Positions 45,605 through 55,470 are shown, numbered from the stretch's first letter. The stretch: 64,000 bases of DNA from CAVONV01 sp963697355 (GCA_963697355.1 CAVONV010000032.1:310001-374000), one strand, 5' to 3'. Numbers and translations are program-made. Notes: a model not told the origin generated them from the sequence alone.

Positions 45605-46841
45605 GGAAGCACCTTCTGGACGGCGGGCGGCAGCAGCTCCCGCATCGGGATGTCGACGTCGAACGCCCGCTCGATCACCCACACGCCGGAGACGAGGATC
45701 ATCCCCACCGCTGCTACGGGCAGGACCACCTTCCGGTACACCTTCAGCCGACGAACCAGAAACAGCAGAGGAAACAGGACGGCCACGATGAGAACCTGGC
45801 CGAGCTCGACCCCCAGGTTGAAGGCGAAGACCGACAGAGCAAGATGTTCGTCCGAGAACCCCCAGGTCCATCAGCCCCCCCGCGAAGCCCATTCCGTGAA
45901 ACAGACTGAGACCGAAGACGATCCACCAGATCCGTCCCCGGAAAAGGGGAAAGAGGATGTTGGCCGCCGCCAGCGTGGTCGAGGCGGCGATCATCGTCTC
46001 GACCAGCGCTTCTGGAAGGTGGAGCAGGCCCAGCGCCGCAAGCGTGAGCGCCACGGCGTGGGCCGCCGCGAAGGCGGTCACGATCTTGACGACGTTCCAG
46101 AAGGCCGGCCGGAAACGATCGAGAGCCTGCCAGCCTCCGGCCCTCGCGGCGCAGCGCCACAGGCAGCAGCAGCGCGATCAGGAAGAAGATGTGATCGAGA
46201 CCCAACCAGCATGTGCTCGGCGCCAAGGTGGACGAGCGCCAGGAAGCCGCGCAGGCGGCCGGAGGAGGTCAGGTCGAACTCCTGCCGCCGGGAGCTCGGG
46301 CTGAAGACCAGCGAGATGCGGTTCTCGTTGGCGAAGGTGCCGGTGGCCCAGTTGTGCTCGACGAGGAGGAAGCCGCGGTGGCCTGGCTCTTCGTCGAACA
46401 GGACCGAGTAGTCGAACGTCAGAACATCCGGAACTTCTTCCAGACCGCCGATGTCGAACGACAGCAGCGCGTAATCCCTCTCCCACCGTCAAGGACTTCG
46501 TGGGTCGTGAACTCGATCGGGAGTGGGCCCTCCGCGCGCCGAGATGGTGACGTGCTCGAGGTAGTAGTCCTGGAGGAAGCCGATCCTCTCGTCGAGGTTG
46601 TCCGCCGTGATCTCGCGATCGGTTCCGGACAGCCCGAGGGCCGCGTTGAGATCGGAGAGAGCGATCTCGAAGCGGCCGGTGACGCGTGTCGCGGTAGATC
46701 TGCAGGTAGAGATAGCTCTCGCCGAGGTTGTGGGCGCGACCCTCGGCCGCCGCAAAGGCGAAGCAGTATGAGAAGAAGGCAACACCTCAGCGCCAGCGAA
46801 TCGAGACTCCGCTTGCCTTGACCCGTGCTGATCGCGCTCAT
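45601..46841 (-). CDS. HupE/UreJ-like membrane protein, frameshifted
   Basis: Starts at an ATG that overlaps the dehydrogenase stop (ATGA). A signal-like segment (ALRCCLLLILLRLC) and an extracytoplasmic domain (RVTGRFEIALSDLNAALG) are followed by membrane helices. The HupE/UreJ_2 hallmark is LVHLGAEHMLVGLDHIFFLI, followed by FHGMGFAGGL and a C-terminal VIERAFDVDIPMREL. HupE/UreJ relatives move nickel, cobalt or other small solutes; this long-form type has no defined substrate. Frameshifts lie near 46.75, 46.48, 46.15 and 45.85 kb. Its position between a dehydrogenase and an adenylation gene, with overlapping codons at both ends, ties it to the biosynthetic operon, perhaps for export or cofactor supply. 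Confidence 0.72.
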
Positions 46842-47986
46842 CCTAGCCCCCTCAATCCGGCGATCAGGTTTCTCTGAATCTCCGACGTGCCCACGTACAG
46901 GGTGGTGGCGAGCGCGTCGCGCAGCTCCCGCTCGATCTCGTACTCGACCATGTAGCCGTAGCCTCCGAAGATCTGCACGGCGCTGCGGCAGCTCTCCACG
47001 TACGCCTCGCTGACGGCGAGCTTGGCGAGGGCCGATTCCCGCGTCGCGGTGCCGCGATGCATCCGCGCCAGGCGGCCCGGTACAGCAGGAGCCGGGCCGC
47101 CTCGAGCTCCGAGCTCCATGTCGGCGATGCGGTGCGAGATCGACTGGTGCTTGCCGATCGGGACCGAGCCCACGGTCCGCTGCCGCGCGTGGGCGACGCA
47201 GCGCTCGAGGAGCCGCTCCATGACGCCGATGGCCGGCGCCATCACCAGCAGCCGCTCCATGTCCATCGTCTGGTTGAAGACCATTGCCCCGGACCCGACG
47301 CCGCCCACGACGGCGGACGCCGGCACGCGGCAGTTCTCCAGAATACACTTGCGACATCGGACTCGTGCGCAGGCCCATCTTCTCGATCGGCGGTCCGACC
47401 GTCAGGCCGTTGGTGTCTCGCGGAATAAGGAAACACGTGATGCCCGCGAAACCTGAGCCGCCGGTCCGCGCGTAGATGACGAAAAGATCCGCCACCGGCC
47501 CGTTGGTCACGAACGTCTTCGAGCCGTTGAGAACCCAGTCACCTCGACTCTCGACCGCGGTCGTTCCAAGTGCGAGTGCGTTCGACCCCGAGTCCGGCTC
47601 CGTGATGCCGGTGGCACCTATCACGCTGCCGTCGGCCAGCCGCGGCAACCACTCCTGTTTCTGCGCCTCGCTGCCGAATGCGGACAACGGGACCCTCGCA
47701 CGATGCCGCATGTGCGGCGACCGAGAACACGAGGCCGTTGTCCCGCGCCCCGTACCCGATCCCCTCCAGAACGGCGACCGCCGACAGCAGGTCCTGGCCG
47801 GCACCGTTCCATTCCGCTGGAACCAGCGATGCCCTGCAGTCCGAACTCCGCGCAGGCATCCCACAGCTCACGGGGAAAGACGCCTTCGCGGTCACGTTCA
47901 GCCACCCCTTCCACCAATCGCCGGGAGGCAAACTCCACGGCACCGCGGCGCAGGTTGAGATGGTCATCTGTCCAGTCGAAGTCCAC
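46838..47986 (-). CDS. Acyl-CoA-dehydrogenase-like flavoenzyme (aminoacyl-carrier oxidase candidate), frameshifted
   Basis: From 47986 (MDFDWTDDHLNLRR) the blocks are RDNGLVFSVAAH, FGSEAQKQEWLPRLADG, the FAD-region motif ATGITEPDSGSNA, GSKTFVTNGPVADLFVIYA, GKHQSISHRIADMEL and the C-terminal IFGGYGYMVEYEIERELRD. They occur in the normal order with about four frame changes. The RDNGL.F..AAH and TEPDSGSN motifs resemble enzymes such as PigA, RedW and PltE, which oxidise prolyl-S-carrier to pyrrolyl-S-carrier, though ordinary acyl-CoA dehydrogenases share part of this. Genes for a free adenylation enzyme and carrier follow, which supports the aminoacyl-carrier role. It heads the operon. Confidence 0.75.
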
Positions 47987-48214
47987 GCATTCCTCCAGGG
48001 GGGCACTCGAGGTGCTCCACGGTCTGTCGCGAGGCGGGCGCTCGTCACAAGCCTTCGATTAGATAACAACGGCCCTTCCGTTGCAACAGGACCCATCGAA
48101 CCGAGTCCGCCTTCCACGACCAAACGAATCCGAGAGTCAGAGCTTCGCCGGTGTGCAGAGTTCCTGTGGAACGCGAGGTTCGAAACCGCTGGTCCCGTGG
48201 TCCGTGACGACAGG

Positions 48215-48451
48215 TCAGGCGGACTTGTGAGAACCGTCACACATGGGTGGGTTGTCCGTCTGCTTGCACTGGCAGAGGGCGACTCGCTTCTTTTCGCTGA
48301 GCTCTAGTTTGAAGGGCGTGAATTCGGTTCCCGCGTGGCTGCCGTCACAAAACGGTTGCTTTTTAGAATGCCCGCACCGGCACCAGTAGTAGGTCCCGGG
48401 CTCGAGCTCCATAACTGCCGGTTGTTTTGCTGCAACTTTGCCCTTGTCCAT
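48215..48451 (-). CDS. CDGSH iron-sulfur domain protein (two domains)
   Basis: A 78-residue protein with two CDGSH motifs: CRCGHSKKQPFCDGSH and CQCKQTDNPPMCDGSH. Each binds a [2Fe-2S] cluster through three Cys and one His, so this is a tandem-domain bacterial mitoNEET-like protein. It has a clear ribosome-binding site (AGAGGAG). It is divergent from tspO with only 45 bases between start codons, which suggests shared control. Such proteins are linked to redox sensing or iron-sulfur transfer. It lies just outside the GC-rich island. Confidence 0.93.
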   Translation of the reverse strand: MDKGKVAAKQPAVMELEPGTYYWCRCGHSKKQPFCDGSHAGTEFTPFKLELSEKKRVALCQCKQTDNPPMCDGSHKSA

Positions 48452-48496
48452 CGTTTTCTCCTCTTCGGAAAAGGTTTTTGCGATAATGGCGCTGCT

Positions 48497-48982
48497 ATGA
48501 TAACGAAACGTATTGATACCATGAAGCTGGTTCTATCCATCGTTCTTCCGCAGCTGGTCGGAATTCTCTCGAGTCTCGCTTCCGTGAGCGGAACCCGCGA
48601 GTGGTACTCGACGTTGGTCAAGCCGTCTTTCACGCCGCCGTCCTGGGTGTTCGGGCCGGCATGGACACTACTCTACTTCATGATGGGAATTTCTTTGTAC
48701 CTCGTTTGGCGAAAAGGCCTATCCCACGCCGGTGCAAAAGTCGCCCTCGTCTTGTTCCTGATCCAATTGGGCTTGAACGCTGTCTGGTCACCCCTGTTTT
48801 TCGGGATGCACGCTCCCGGTCTAGCCTTGATCGACATCCTCTTTCTTTGGTGCGCGATTGCAGTGACCGTCTACCTGTTTTTCGCTCAAAGCAGAACCGC
48901 CGGGGCGTTGTTACTACCCTATTGGGCTTGGGTCAGCTTTGCGACGGTACTCAATTACTCGTTCTGGAACCTCAACAGCTAG
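48497..48982 (+). CDS. tspO: TspO/MBR-family tryptophan-rich sensory protein
   Basis: A 161-residue protein with five predicted membrane helices and the family motifs WYSTLVKPSFTPPSWVFGPAWT, LGLNAVWSPLFFG and YWAWVSFATVLNYSFWNLN. TspO binds porphyrins and cholesterol-like ligands. In photosynthetic bacteria it takes part in light and oxygen regulation of tetrapyrrole-related genes. The start at 48497 is chosen because it precedes the first helix; 48521 is an alternative. It overlaps the 3-prime end of the convergent DUF2141 gene by four bases. Its place near the photoreceptor cluster may reflect one original light-stress region split by the island. Confidence 0.9.
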   Translation: MITKRIDTMKLVLSIVLPQLVGILSSLASVSGTREWYSTLVKPSFTPPSWVFGPAWTLLYFMMGISLYLVWRKGLSHAGAKVALVLFLIQLGLNAVWSPLFFGMHAPGLALIDILFLWCAIAVTVYLFFAQSRTAGALLLPYWAWVSFATVLNYSFWNLNS

Positions 48983-49431
48983 TACTGAAGCTCGATGCGG
49001 ATCTCCACTGAAGGCTCACTCAACTCGAATTTCGCCTTGTCGTAGCTGGGTGGTCCCGCCCCCAGCCGGTTGTTGGAAACACCCGCACCTTCTTTCGGCT
49101 TGGGCCAGGGAAACCAACGCATGTCCAGCTTGCCGTTGTCGTTCTCGTCGTGGATCACGTTGATCGCATAGGTGTCGTAGGGCACTTGGACGAAGGTTAT
49201 CGTAACGGCGGCGCCGTCGATTCCTAGGACTTGGCTTTCATAGGCCTCTTCGGGCTTCAACCAGTTCTCACCTTGTCGATAGAGTGCGAAATAAGCCTTG
49301 CCTTTGGCGTTCTTGAATCCCTCGGCGGTCACGACGATTTGGCCCAGTGCCTCTTGGCCGGCAACCATGGTGTTTGTCCTGCCGGCAATGATCGCAAGAA
49401 CAGCGAGCGTAGCGAATCGTATTGTTCTCAT
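48979..49431 (-). CDS. DUF2141 secreted protein
   Basis: A 150-residue protein with a signal peptide (FATLAVLAIIAGRTNTMVAG) and the DUF2141 pattern: GQIVVTAEGFKNAKGKAYF, YDTYAINVIHDENDNGKLD and PKEGAGVSNN. These small periplasmic beta-sandwich proteins often accompany carotenoid- or light-linked loci, but their function is unknown. The start at 49431 lies four bases after the stop of the upstream small gene, with which it forms an operon; a longer frame from 49677 runs through that gene and is rejected. Confidence 0.85.
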   Translation of the reverse strand: MRTIRFATLAVLAIIAGRTNTMVAGQEALGQIVVTAEGFKNAKGKAYFALYRQGENWLKPEEAYESQVLGIDGAAVTITFVQVPYDTYAINVIHDENDNGKLDMRWFPWPKPKEGAGVSNNRLGAGPPSYDKAKFELSEPSVEIRIELQY

Positions 49432-49435
49432 GAGA

Positions 49436-49720
49436 TTAAGTGAACTCCCCAACCGAACGGTAGCAAAAGACGAAGGTCCCATCGTTGACGTCGATCTTGA
49501 CTTCGGCGCCGCGACTCGCGGCGTAGTCGATATAGCCCGGGGTGTCGCAATCCATATGACACTCACTGACATGAGCCGGTGACTCTCGATCTTCGACTTT
49601 GTCGTACCAAGACATGCAGACACTTTCTCCCAGCATCGCATTGGCCACAGCATCGGCCAGCTTCTTCGAGGAGTCAAAGTCCCAATTGATCTCGGAACTT
49701 GTGATTTCGATCGACTTCAT
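49436..49720 (-). CDS. Small DUF5619-like protein
   Basis: A 94-residue soluble protein starting at 49720 (MKSIEITSSEINWDF). It contains SVCMSWYDKVEDRESPAHV and SECHMDCDTPGYIDYAASRG, with several Cys and His residues, matching the DUF5619/AF1514-like pattern as I remember it. The conserved Cys-x3-Cys and the nearby His could bind metal. It is the first gene of a two-gene operon with DUF2141. Function unknown. The family assignment is from memory of the motif. Confidence 0.6.
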   Translation of the reverse strand: MKSIEITSSEINWDFDSSKKLADAVANAMLGESVCMSWYDKVEDRESPAHVSECHMDCDTPGYIDYAASRGAEVKIDVNDGTFVFCYRSVGEFT

Positions 49721-49973
49721 GACGGCTCCAATCTCACGCCATCGACCCCGCCTTCTCGGTTCGAACCGTTGTCTCCCGGACCTGGCCGGTGGCGTCATGC
49801 GCCGACGTCACCATCCGTCTCGCTGACACCCGATACCGTACCATGGAAAGTCCACAAAGATGTCGAACGAAAAGGCGTCGCGGCGCGGCGCACACGAGAG
49901 AAGCCGGGCCCCCGAGTGTCCAAAGACTCTCTTCGTCCGACTCGTCGGGGACTGCTCTCTTTAGCGGGGTGGG

Positions 49974-51425
49974 TTATCGGGAAATCAACTGAAGCAAGCG
50001 TTGCTCGATTCCGGCAGGGCGGCCCTCCAGACGCCAAAGCGCGTACTGGACGCTCGAGAACACCATGCCGCCGACCAGGACCTTCGTCGCAAGCGACAGC
50101 CAAGAGCCATTCGCCGAGAAGAGGTCGAGCGGTGCGACCGCGCTGACGGCCGCGACAGTGCCGATCATGGCGACCGCCGCAACGAATGGGCGCCTGAGCT
50201 GGGACCCGATCTCTTTGAGCAAAAGGCCGAGCGTCCGCTTCAGCAGCCAGGTGTTCAGGTACGAATACAGCGCTCCAGCCGCAACGATGCTCCAGATCGA
50301 ACCGCCCAGGCCGAAGAGCGCCGTCCCGGCGATGAATGCTGGGAGGTGGACGAGGGCATATAGGAAGCTGACCCAGAACAGCAGCCTCGTTCTGCCCAGC
50401 GCCATCACACACGGAAGCGTCATCGAGAGTGTGGCGCGCAGCCCGAGATACGGGACGAGGATTGTGAGCAGGGGAACGATCGATATCCACGGGTCGCCGA
50501 GCACCAGGGGCACGAAGTCGTTCGCCACCAGGGCGAAGCCGCAAGCCGCCGGGAGGCTCAGACTTCCGAGTACGTTAATCGATTCCAAGACCACACGGCG
50601 GAGCCGGTCCTTGTCGTGGGCCAGCTCGCTGAACGACGGAAACAGAATACGCTGGAGGGGACTGACCAGCTCTCGGGTGGGGAGCACCCCGATTCTCTGG
50701 GTCATGTAGTAGAGACCGGCATCGGCAACTCCGAGCAACCGGCCAACGATGATCTTGTCCGTTTCCATCGAGAGCGTCGTCACGATGCTCGTCAGCGAGA
50801 GCCAGCCGCTGAAAGCGAAGATATCGGAGGACCGCGCCAACGAGATTCTCGGGCGATAGGGCCTCAGTGCATAGCTCAGGATCATGCTGACCAGAGTGCC
50901 GGCGAGCAGGCCCAGGACGAGCGACCAGTAGCTGCGGTAGATGACGGCAATCAGGAGCGTCACGCTGAAGGAGACGACCTTGGCCCCGAGCGTGAGAACC
51001 GCGAGCCTGGAGTAGACCAGGTCGCGTTCGAACATGACGAAACGCGGGTTAGAGAGTCCACTCAAGAGCGGGCTCAGGGCCAGCACATACAACACGTTCC
51101 CGATCCGAGCATCGGTCAGGAAGGGTGCGACCGATACCATGACCAAGGCTGACACGACGCCGCGCAGCGCCGACAGCGTCCACGCGGTGTCGTAGAGCGC
51201 ACGCTGCTCGTCCCGCGTTCGGATCAGTGCCTTGTTGACATCGAAGGCGCTCAACCCCTCGATGATTGAGATGAAGGATGCGGCGATGGCGACCAGACCA
51301 AAGTCGTCGGGCGACAGAATGCGCGCCAGCACGACGACCGCGAAGATATCGAGCAGCCTCTCGAGCCACCGGTAGCCGTAGAGCCAACCCGCCCCCGAGG
51401 CGACGCGACGTGCGGTGTCGGTCAT
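49974..51425 (-). CDS. Lipopolysaccharide/oligosaccharide flippase (Wzx-like, MOP superfamily)
   Basis: A 483-residue protein with about 14 hydrophobic helices. It begins GAGWLYGYRWLERLLDIFAVVVL and continues LARILSPDDFGLVAIA, the opening motif of polysaccharide flippases. GRLLGVADAGLYYMTQRIG is the second conserved block. It would move lipid-linked sugars across the inner membrane. Its ATG overlaps the stop of the glycosyltransferase (ATGA), so the two are coupled, and together they suggest glycolipid or exopolysaccharide export. The reading frame is intact although the base composition is GC-rich. Confidence 0.92.
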   Translation of the reverse strand: MTDTARRVASGAGWLYGYRWLERLLDIFAVVVLARILSPDDFGLVAIAASFISIIEGLSAFDVNKALIRTRDEQRALYDTAWTLSALRGVVSALVMVSVAPFLTDARIGNVLYVLALSPLLSGLSNPRFVMFERDLVYSRLAVLTLGAKVVSFSVTLLIAVIYRSYWSLVLGLLAGTLVSMILSYALRPYRPRISLARSSDIFAFSGWLSLTSIVTTLSMETDKIIVGRLLGVADAGLYYMTQRIGVLPTRELVSPLQRILFPSFSELAHDKDRLRRVVLESINVLGSLSLPAACGFALVANDFVPLVLGDPWISIVPLLTILVPYLGLRATLSMTLPCVMALGRTRLLFWVSFLYALVHLPAFIAGTALFGLGGSIWSIVAAGALYSYLNTWLLKRTLGLLLKEIGSQLRRPFVAAVAMIGTVAAVSAVAPLDLFSANGSWLSLATKVLVGGMVFSSVQYALWRLEGRPAGIEQRLLQLISR

Positions 51426-52817
51426 GAGCTCACACCACTTGCGCGCCGCGAGGCGCGTGTCACGTCTGCCGACCGGAGGAGCGATTCGACGACCTTTTCC
51501 GCCACACGATTCTCGACATACGCCGTATACCGTTTCCGCAAACGGCTCAGGTTGGCTTCGAAGTGCGGCTCTTCGAGCAGGCGCTCGATGTGGTCGCGGA
51601 TGACGGGTGTGTCGTCCCGCCGCCGGTCGCCTGCGATTCCAATGCCGTGATGCACGACGCGTGCGGTCGTTCCCCCCATATCCGTCTCGAAGCCGCAGTA
51701 GACGAGCATCGGTACACCGCTGAGAACGCATTCGTCGACCGTGCTGATGCCGCCGTGCGTCACCACGACATCGGCGTGGCTCAACACACTCGTCTGAGGC
51801 ACCCAGGAGAACGCGTAGACCCTCTCCGGCAGACCGCCCAGAGTCGGCGGGCCGGATTCGAGCGCTCAGGCTGATCACGAGATCCCAATTGGGACGATCC
51901 GCGACGACCCCGAATAGGCGATGCAAGAAAGCAAGGTCGGTCGAGAACACCGACCCGAACCCGGCATAGATCAGCTTGCGGTCGTCCTGGGAGCGGCGGC
52001 GGCGCTCGAAGATCGCGTCGAGCTTGCTCACGTTCTTCGGATGCCATCGGCCGGTCGATTCGAGACTCGAGCACCATCGGGCCCACATAGTGGACCCTAT
52101 CCGGGGGGGCGATGCGGAAACTCGAACTCCAGCGCGTGCAGGCTCAGCACCGGAAGTTGACGGTAGGTGAACGGAATCAGCCACTGGCTGTCGTCCGTTT
52201 CGCGGCGGAGATCGAAACCCGCATCGCGGGCGAGAAGACGCAGTACCGACAAACGATCACACCCGATCCGCCGAACGCTGTGGGACCATGCTTTGCAGCC
52301 ACTTCCGCACCCGCAGCGCAAGCCACAGCAGCGCAATCCCGACCCGGGTGCCCTTCCACCCGACGCCCGGTCGTACGAGGCAATGCGGGGGAGGCAGGCC
52401 GGGTTGCCTCCAGATTGAGACGAAGGAGTTCAGGAGGGCCATCGGGATCCCGGCGGCCGATGCCGCGATAATGTGCTCATGCATCTCACCGTTGATGAGG
52501 ACAAGATCCGGATCGACATCGCGAACGGCCCGAGCAAAACCGTCGACTGCCATCGAGTCCCTGGCTTGCTCGCGGCGGCGATGAAGGTTCCGGAGCCTCG
52601 CAAGTAAGCCAGCCCGAGCATCGGTGTCAAGAAACTGCTCGTACCGGCTCGGTTCGAGGGGAAGGAAGTCGAAGCCGTGATGCTCGGCTAGCGCTCGGAC
52701 TTCGGGAAGCCCGGCGAAAGTCAACCGATGGCCGACATCGGCTAGACGCCTTGCCAGCTCTATGCTTGCGTAAACGACGCTGGGCAAACCGCACGTTACA
52801 GCGAGGATGCGAGCCAT
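51422..52817 (-). CDS. Glycosyltransferase, MGT/GT1-like, frameshifted
   Basis: From 52817 the N-terminal domain reads MARILAVTCGLPSVVYASIEL, then GHRLTFAGLPEVRALAEHHG and DPDLVLINGEMHEH, with a long middle portion. The C-terminal domain has KLIYAGFGSVFSTD and the donor-binding block SHADVVVTHGGISTVDECV, followed by GVPMLVYCGFETDMGGTTARV. This is the GT1-type (UDP-glucuronosyltransferase/MGT) fold that glycosylates lipids or small molecules. The conserved blocks fall in several frames (breaks near 52.26, 52.1, 51.86 and 51.8 kb). The stop overlaps the flippase start. Confidence 0.8.
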
Positions 52818-53107
52818 TCCGGATCCACTGTCACCGACAGGACGATTTCAACTCGCCGGATGTTCTTGGCACTGCAGGTGTCCGTATTAAGTCGTCACAG
52901 CATACCACGGCTCCCGTATGGGGGGGCGATAGGCATTTTCGACGGGCTTGGGACACGTTAACGTGTCAGACTGGACCCCATCGGCGATGGGTTTCCATTT
53001 CCCAAAAGCGTTCAACTTGAGAAAAAAACTCACTCATCGCGATGGTGCAGACCGCTGGCCCCGAGGCACGGAAACAAATCTACTGAGTTTGGAACAGCGT
53101 CTCGTTC

Positions 53108-55414
53108 TCACGGCCGCCAGTTTACGAAGAAACGCACGCTACGGCTCTGAAGCGGGTGGAAGTGGATGTCCTCCACGCCCGTTGACGGTTCACCCGGCAA
53201 CCGCGACCCATAGAAATAGTCAATGTCGTTGGCGTCCTGGTCGAACAAGTTGAAGACGTCGAGGCCGAGCTCGAGCACGTCTGAGAGTTCGTAAGCCAGC
53301 CGGGCCGTCGCGAACGACGACGTCTTGCCGCGCACGCTGTTGTTCTCGACGAGCGGCTTCGCTCCGAAGTATCTCCAGCGAAGCGTCGCAGTCCAACGAT
53401 TGGAGTGAAGTGTCGCGCCCGCGGCAACCACGACTTCCATCGCGCCCGGGATACGGTCGTCCCGATCGCCGTCGTTGAACCGAGCGCGCGTGAACGCCAG
53501 ATCGGCATCGAGCTTCAACCCATCTACCGGTTGAAAGTAGTTCGTCCATTCGATTCCACGGCGGCGGCTCGGGCGGCTGGCCTCGGTGGTCCCGCCATCG
53601 CCGACGAAGAGAAGCTCCGAGTCCAGGTCGAGTCCGAAAAATGTCACGGTGGTCTGGAGATTCTGGAACAGCCGCGTGCGCACCCCAAAATCGAAACCCC
53701 AGGCGCGGACGAGAGGGTCGACAGGTGGAACCGACTCTCCCGTCACTGGATCGACGGTGATGGTGGCGCCCCGACCATCGTTGCTGTGATATCCGCCTCC
53801 GAAATTCGCGTAAAACTCGGTGTTGCTCCAGGGGCCGAGGAGCACGGAGAACTTTGGGCTCGCCATTGCATCGTTTCTCTGTCCGGAGTTGAGTGGATTG
53901 TCGCTTTCGACGTTCACGCGATAGCCGTCCACTCGGAGTCCAGCCACGGTTCGAAGCCACTCGTTCCACTCGGTTCGGTTCTCGATGAAGGGACCGACGC
54001 CGAACTGGGCGATGGAATCCTGCCGAGTGGTCGTGAGGCGCAGCCGCTCCCGTGTGGAGAAGAGTCCGTTGTCGATCCAGTCGTTTCTAAGGTCGAGACC
54101 GACGACGTTCTCTACTGAACGCTGTGCCCACGAAGACGACCAGTGGTGCGTGAATGTGAAGCCTGCAACGAAGCGCTCGTCCCTCTGCTCAAACTGATCG
54201 CCGTTTTCAGGATCGGCCAGCGCGTAAGTGAAGTTCGAGAAAAGAGCCATGTCGTAAGAGAACGCGTACACCTGTAGCGCGGTCAGTGAGCGTGCCCCCA
54301 CTCGCCAGTAATCACCCGAGAACATATACCGACTCGAGGTCCCGCCGTTGCTGGGATCGATGAAGCCGAAGCGCGAAAGCTCTCCCGAATCGACCGCGCG
54401 CTGGGGGATCTGATCCGTGGCGCTCCAATCGCCGCCGTAGGCCTGGGCGTTCAGGCGCCATCCACCTTGCGTGCTCCGCCGCGTGTAGCGAAGGAGTGTA
54501 CTCACCTTCCTAAAATCGTCGGGGCGCTCCCAGGGGCCGTCGTCTTGGGCGTAGTCGAACGAGCCGAGCAGATCGCCGCCACCGACACGCACAGATCCCG
54601 CGGCGAGCGCACGCGCATGATTGAAGGAGCCCACCGACACGTTCACGATAGGTTCTGCAAGCCGGTCGAAGTATGTGAATCGCGCCGCACCCGCGGCCGA
54701 GAAGTCTCCCTCTTCGGCAAAGTACGGACCTTTGCGATAGTCGACTTTCTCAACAAGTTCGGGAATGAGGAAGTTCAAATCGGCATAGCCTTGCCCATGC
54801 CCGTGGGTCGGCAGGTTCACGGGAACACCATCCACCGTGACACGGAAGTCCGTCCCGTGATCGAGATTGAACCCGCGAACGAAATATTGATTCGCTTTGC
54901 CCCCTCCACTGTGTTGGGTGGCGACCATTCCCGGGACAGTTTCCAGCAACTGAGCGGGCCGAAGGATGGGACGAGCCGCCAAATCTTGATGTCCCGTCAC
55001 GCCTTGGGACGCCGATTCGGCAAAGCGGATCATCTCGTCGGAGCGGCCCGTGACATAAACCACCTCGTTCAGGCGAAACGCTTCGATATCGCCGACGAGC
55101 ACGGCAGTGACCGTCGCTCCCGCCTGAACCTTCACCGTTTGAACCGCCGCCGTCCGGAGCTCGGTCTCCGCAAGGACTTGATAGGTCCCGGACGCCACAT
55201 CGACGAAGCGGAAGCTTCCCTCGGTATCGGTCCTCGTCGAGCGACCGAGCTCCACCAGCCAGACGCGGCTGTTGGGCAACGGAACGCCCGCCGCTGTTTC
55301 GACGCGTCCTTCGACGGTGCCGGCCGAGACTGAAGCTGACTGCTCGGCGAGCGCGCGCGGTGTGAGCCCGAGCGACACGAGTCCCAGGACGCAAACGAGC
55401 TTCTTCAAGTTCAT
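53108..55414 (-). CDS. TonB-dependent outer-membrane receptor
   Basis: A 768-residue protein with a signal peptide and an N-terminal carboxypeptidase-regulatory-like domain (GTVEGRVETAAGVPLPNSRVW, residues about 32-110). Next is a plug domain (GMVATQHSGGGKANQYFVRG, DGVPVNLPTHGHGQGYADL) and a 22-strand-type barrel ending in RSVRFFVNWRP. A clear ribosome-binding site (GGAGGAG) precedes the ATG. TonB receptors import metal chelates, sugars or cofactors. The upstream gene encodes a His-rich protein, and the two face the same way 56 bases apart, so the ligand is probably a metal or metal complex. The plug itself also has a His-rich loop (HGHGQG). Confidence 0.93.
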   Translation of the reverse strand: MNLKKLVCVLGLVSLGLTPRALAEQSASVSAGTVEGRVETAAGVPLPNSRVWLVELGRSTRTDTEGSFRFVDVASGTYQVLAETELRTAAVQTVKVQAGATVTAVLVGDIEAFRLNEVVYVTGRSDEMIRFAESASQGVTGHQDLAARPILRPAQLLETVPGMVATQHSGGGKANQYFVRGFNLDHGTDFRVTVDGVPVNLPTHGHGQGYADLNFLIPELVEKVDYRKGPYFAEEGDFSAAGAARFTYFDRLAEPIVNVSVGSFNHARALAAGSVRVGGGDLLGSFDYAQDDGPWERPDDFRKVSTLLRYTRRSTQGGWRLNAQAYGGDWSATDQIPQRAVDSGELSRFGFIDPSNGGTSSRYMFSGDYWRVGARSLTALQVYAFSYDMALFSNFTYALADPENGDQFEQRDERFVAGFTFTHHWSSSWAQRSVENVVGLDLRNDWIDNGLFSTRERLRLTTTRQDSIAQFGVGPFIENRTEWNEWLRTVAGLRVDGYRVNVESDNPLNSGQRNDAMASPKFSVLLGPWSNTEFYANFGGGYHSNDGRGATITVDPVTGESVPPVDPLVRAWGFDFGVRTRLFQNLQTTVTFFGLDLDSELLFVGDGGTTEASRPSRRRGIEWTNYFQPVDGLKLDADLAFTRARFNDGDRDDRIPGAMEVVVAAGATLHSNRWTATLRWRYFGAKPLVENNSVRGKTSSFATARLAYELSDVLELGLDVFNLFDQDANDIDYFYGSRLPGEPSTGVEDIHFHPLQSRSVRFFVNWRP

Positions 55415-55470
55415 TGACGTCTCCTCCGCTCGGACGGATCGATGCCTGTGTCATCCGTCCGAAACGTTAT

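Noticed and set aside
45224..46411. 395-codon plus-strand open frame
   Set aside because: Antisense to the adenylation and HupE-like genes; low-complexity Arg/Ser/Pro content and no ribosome-binding site.
54467..55333. 288-codon plus-strand open frame
   Set aside because: Antisense of the TonB receptor plug and N-terminal domain; no start signal or recognisable motif.
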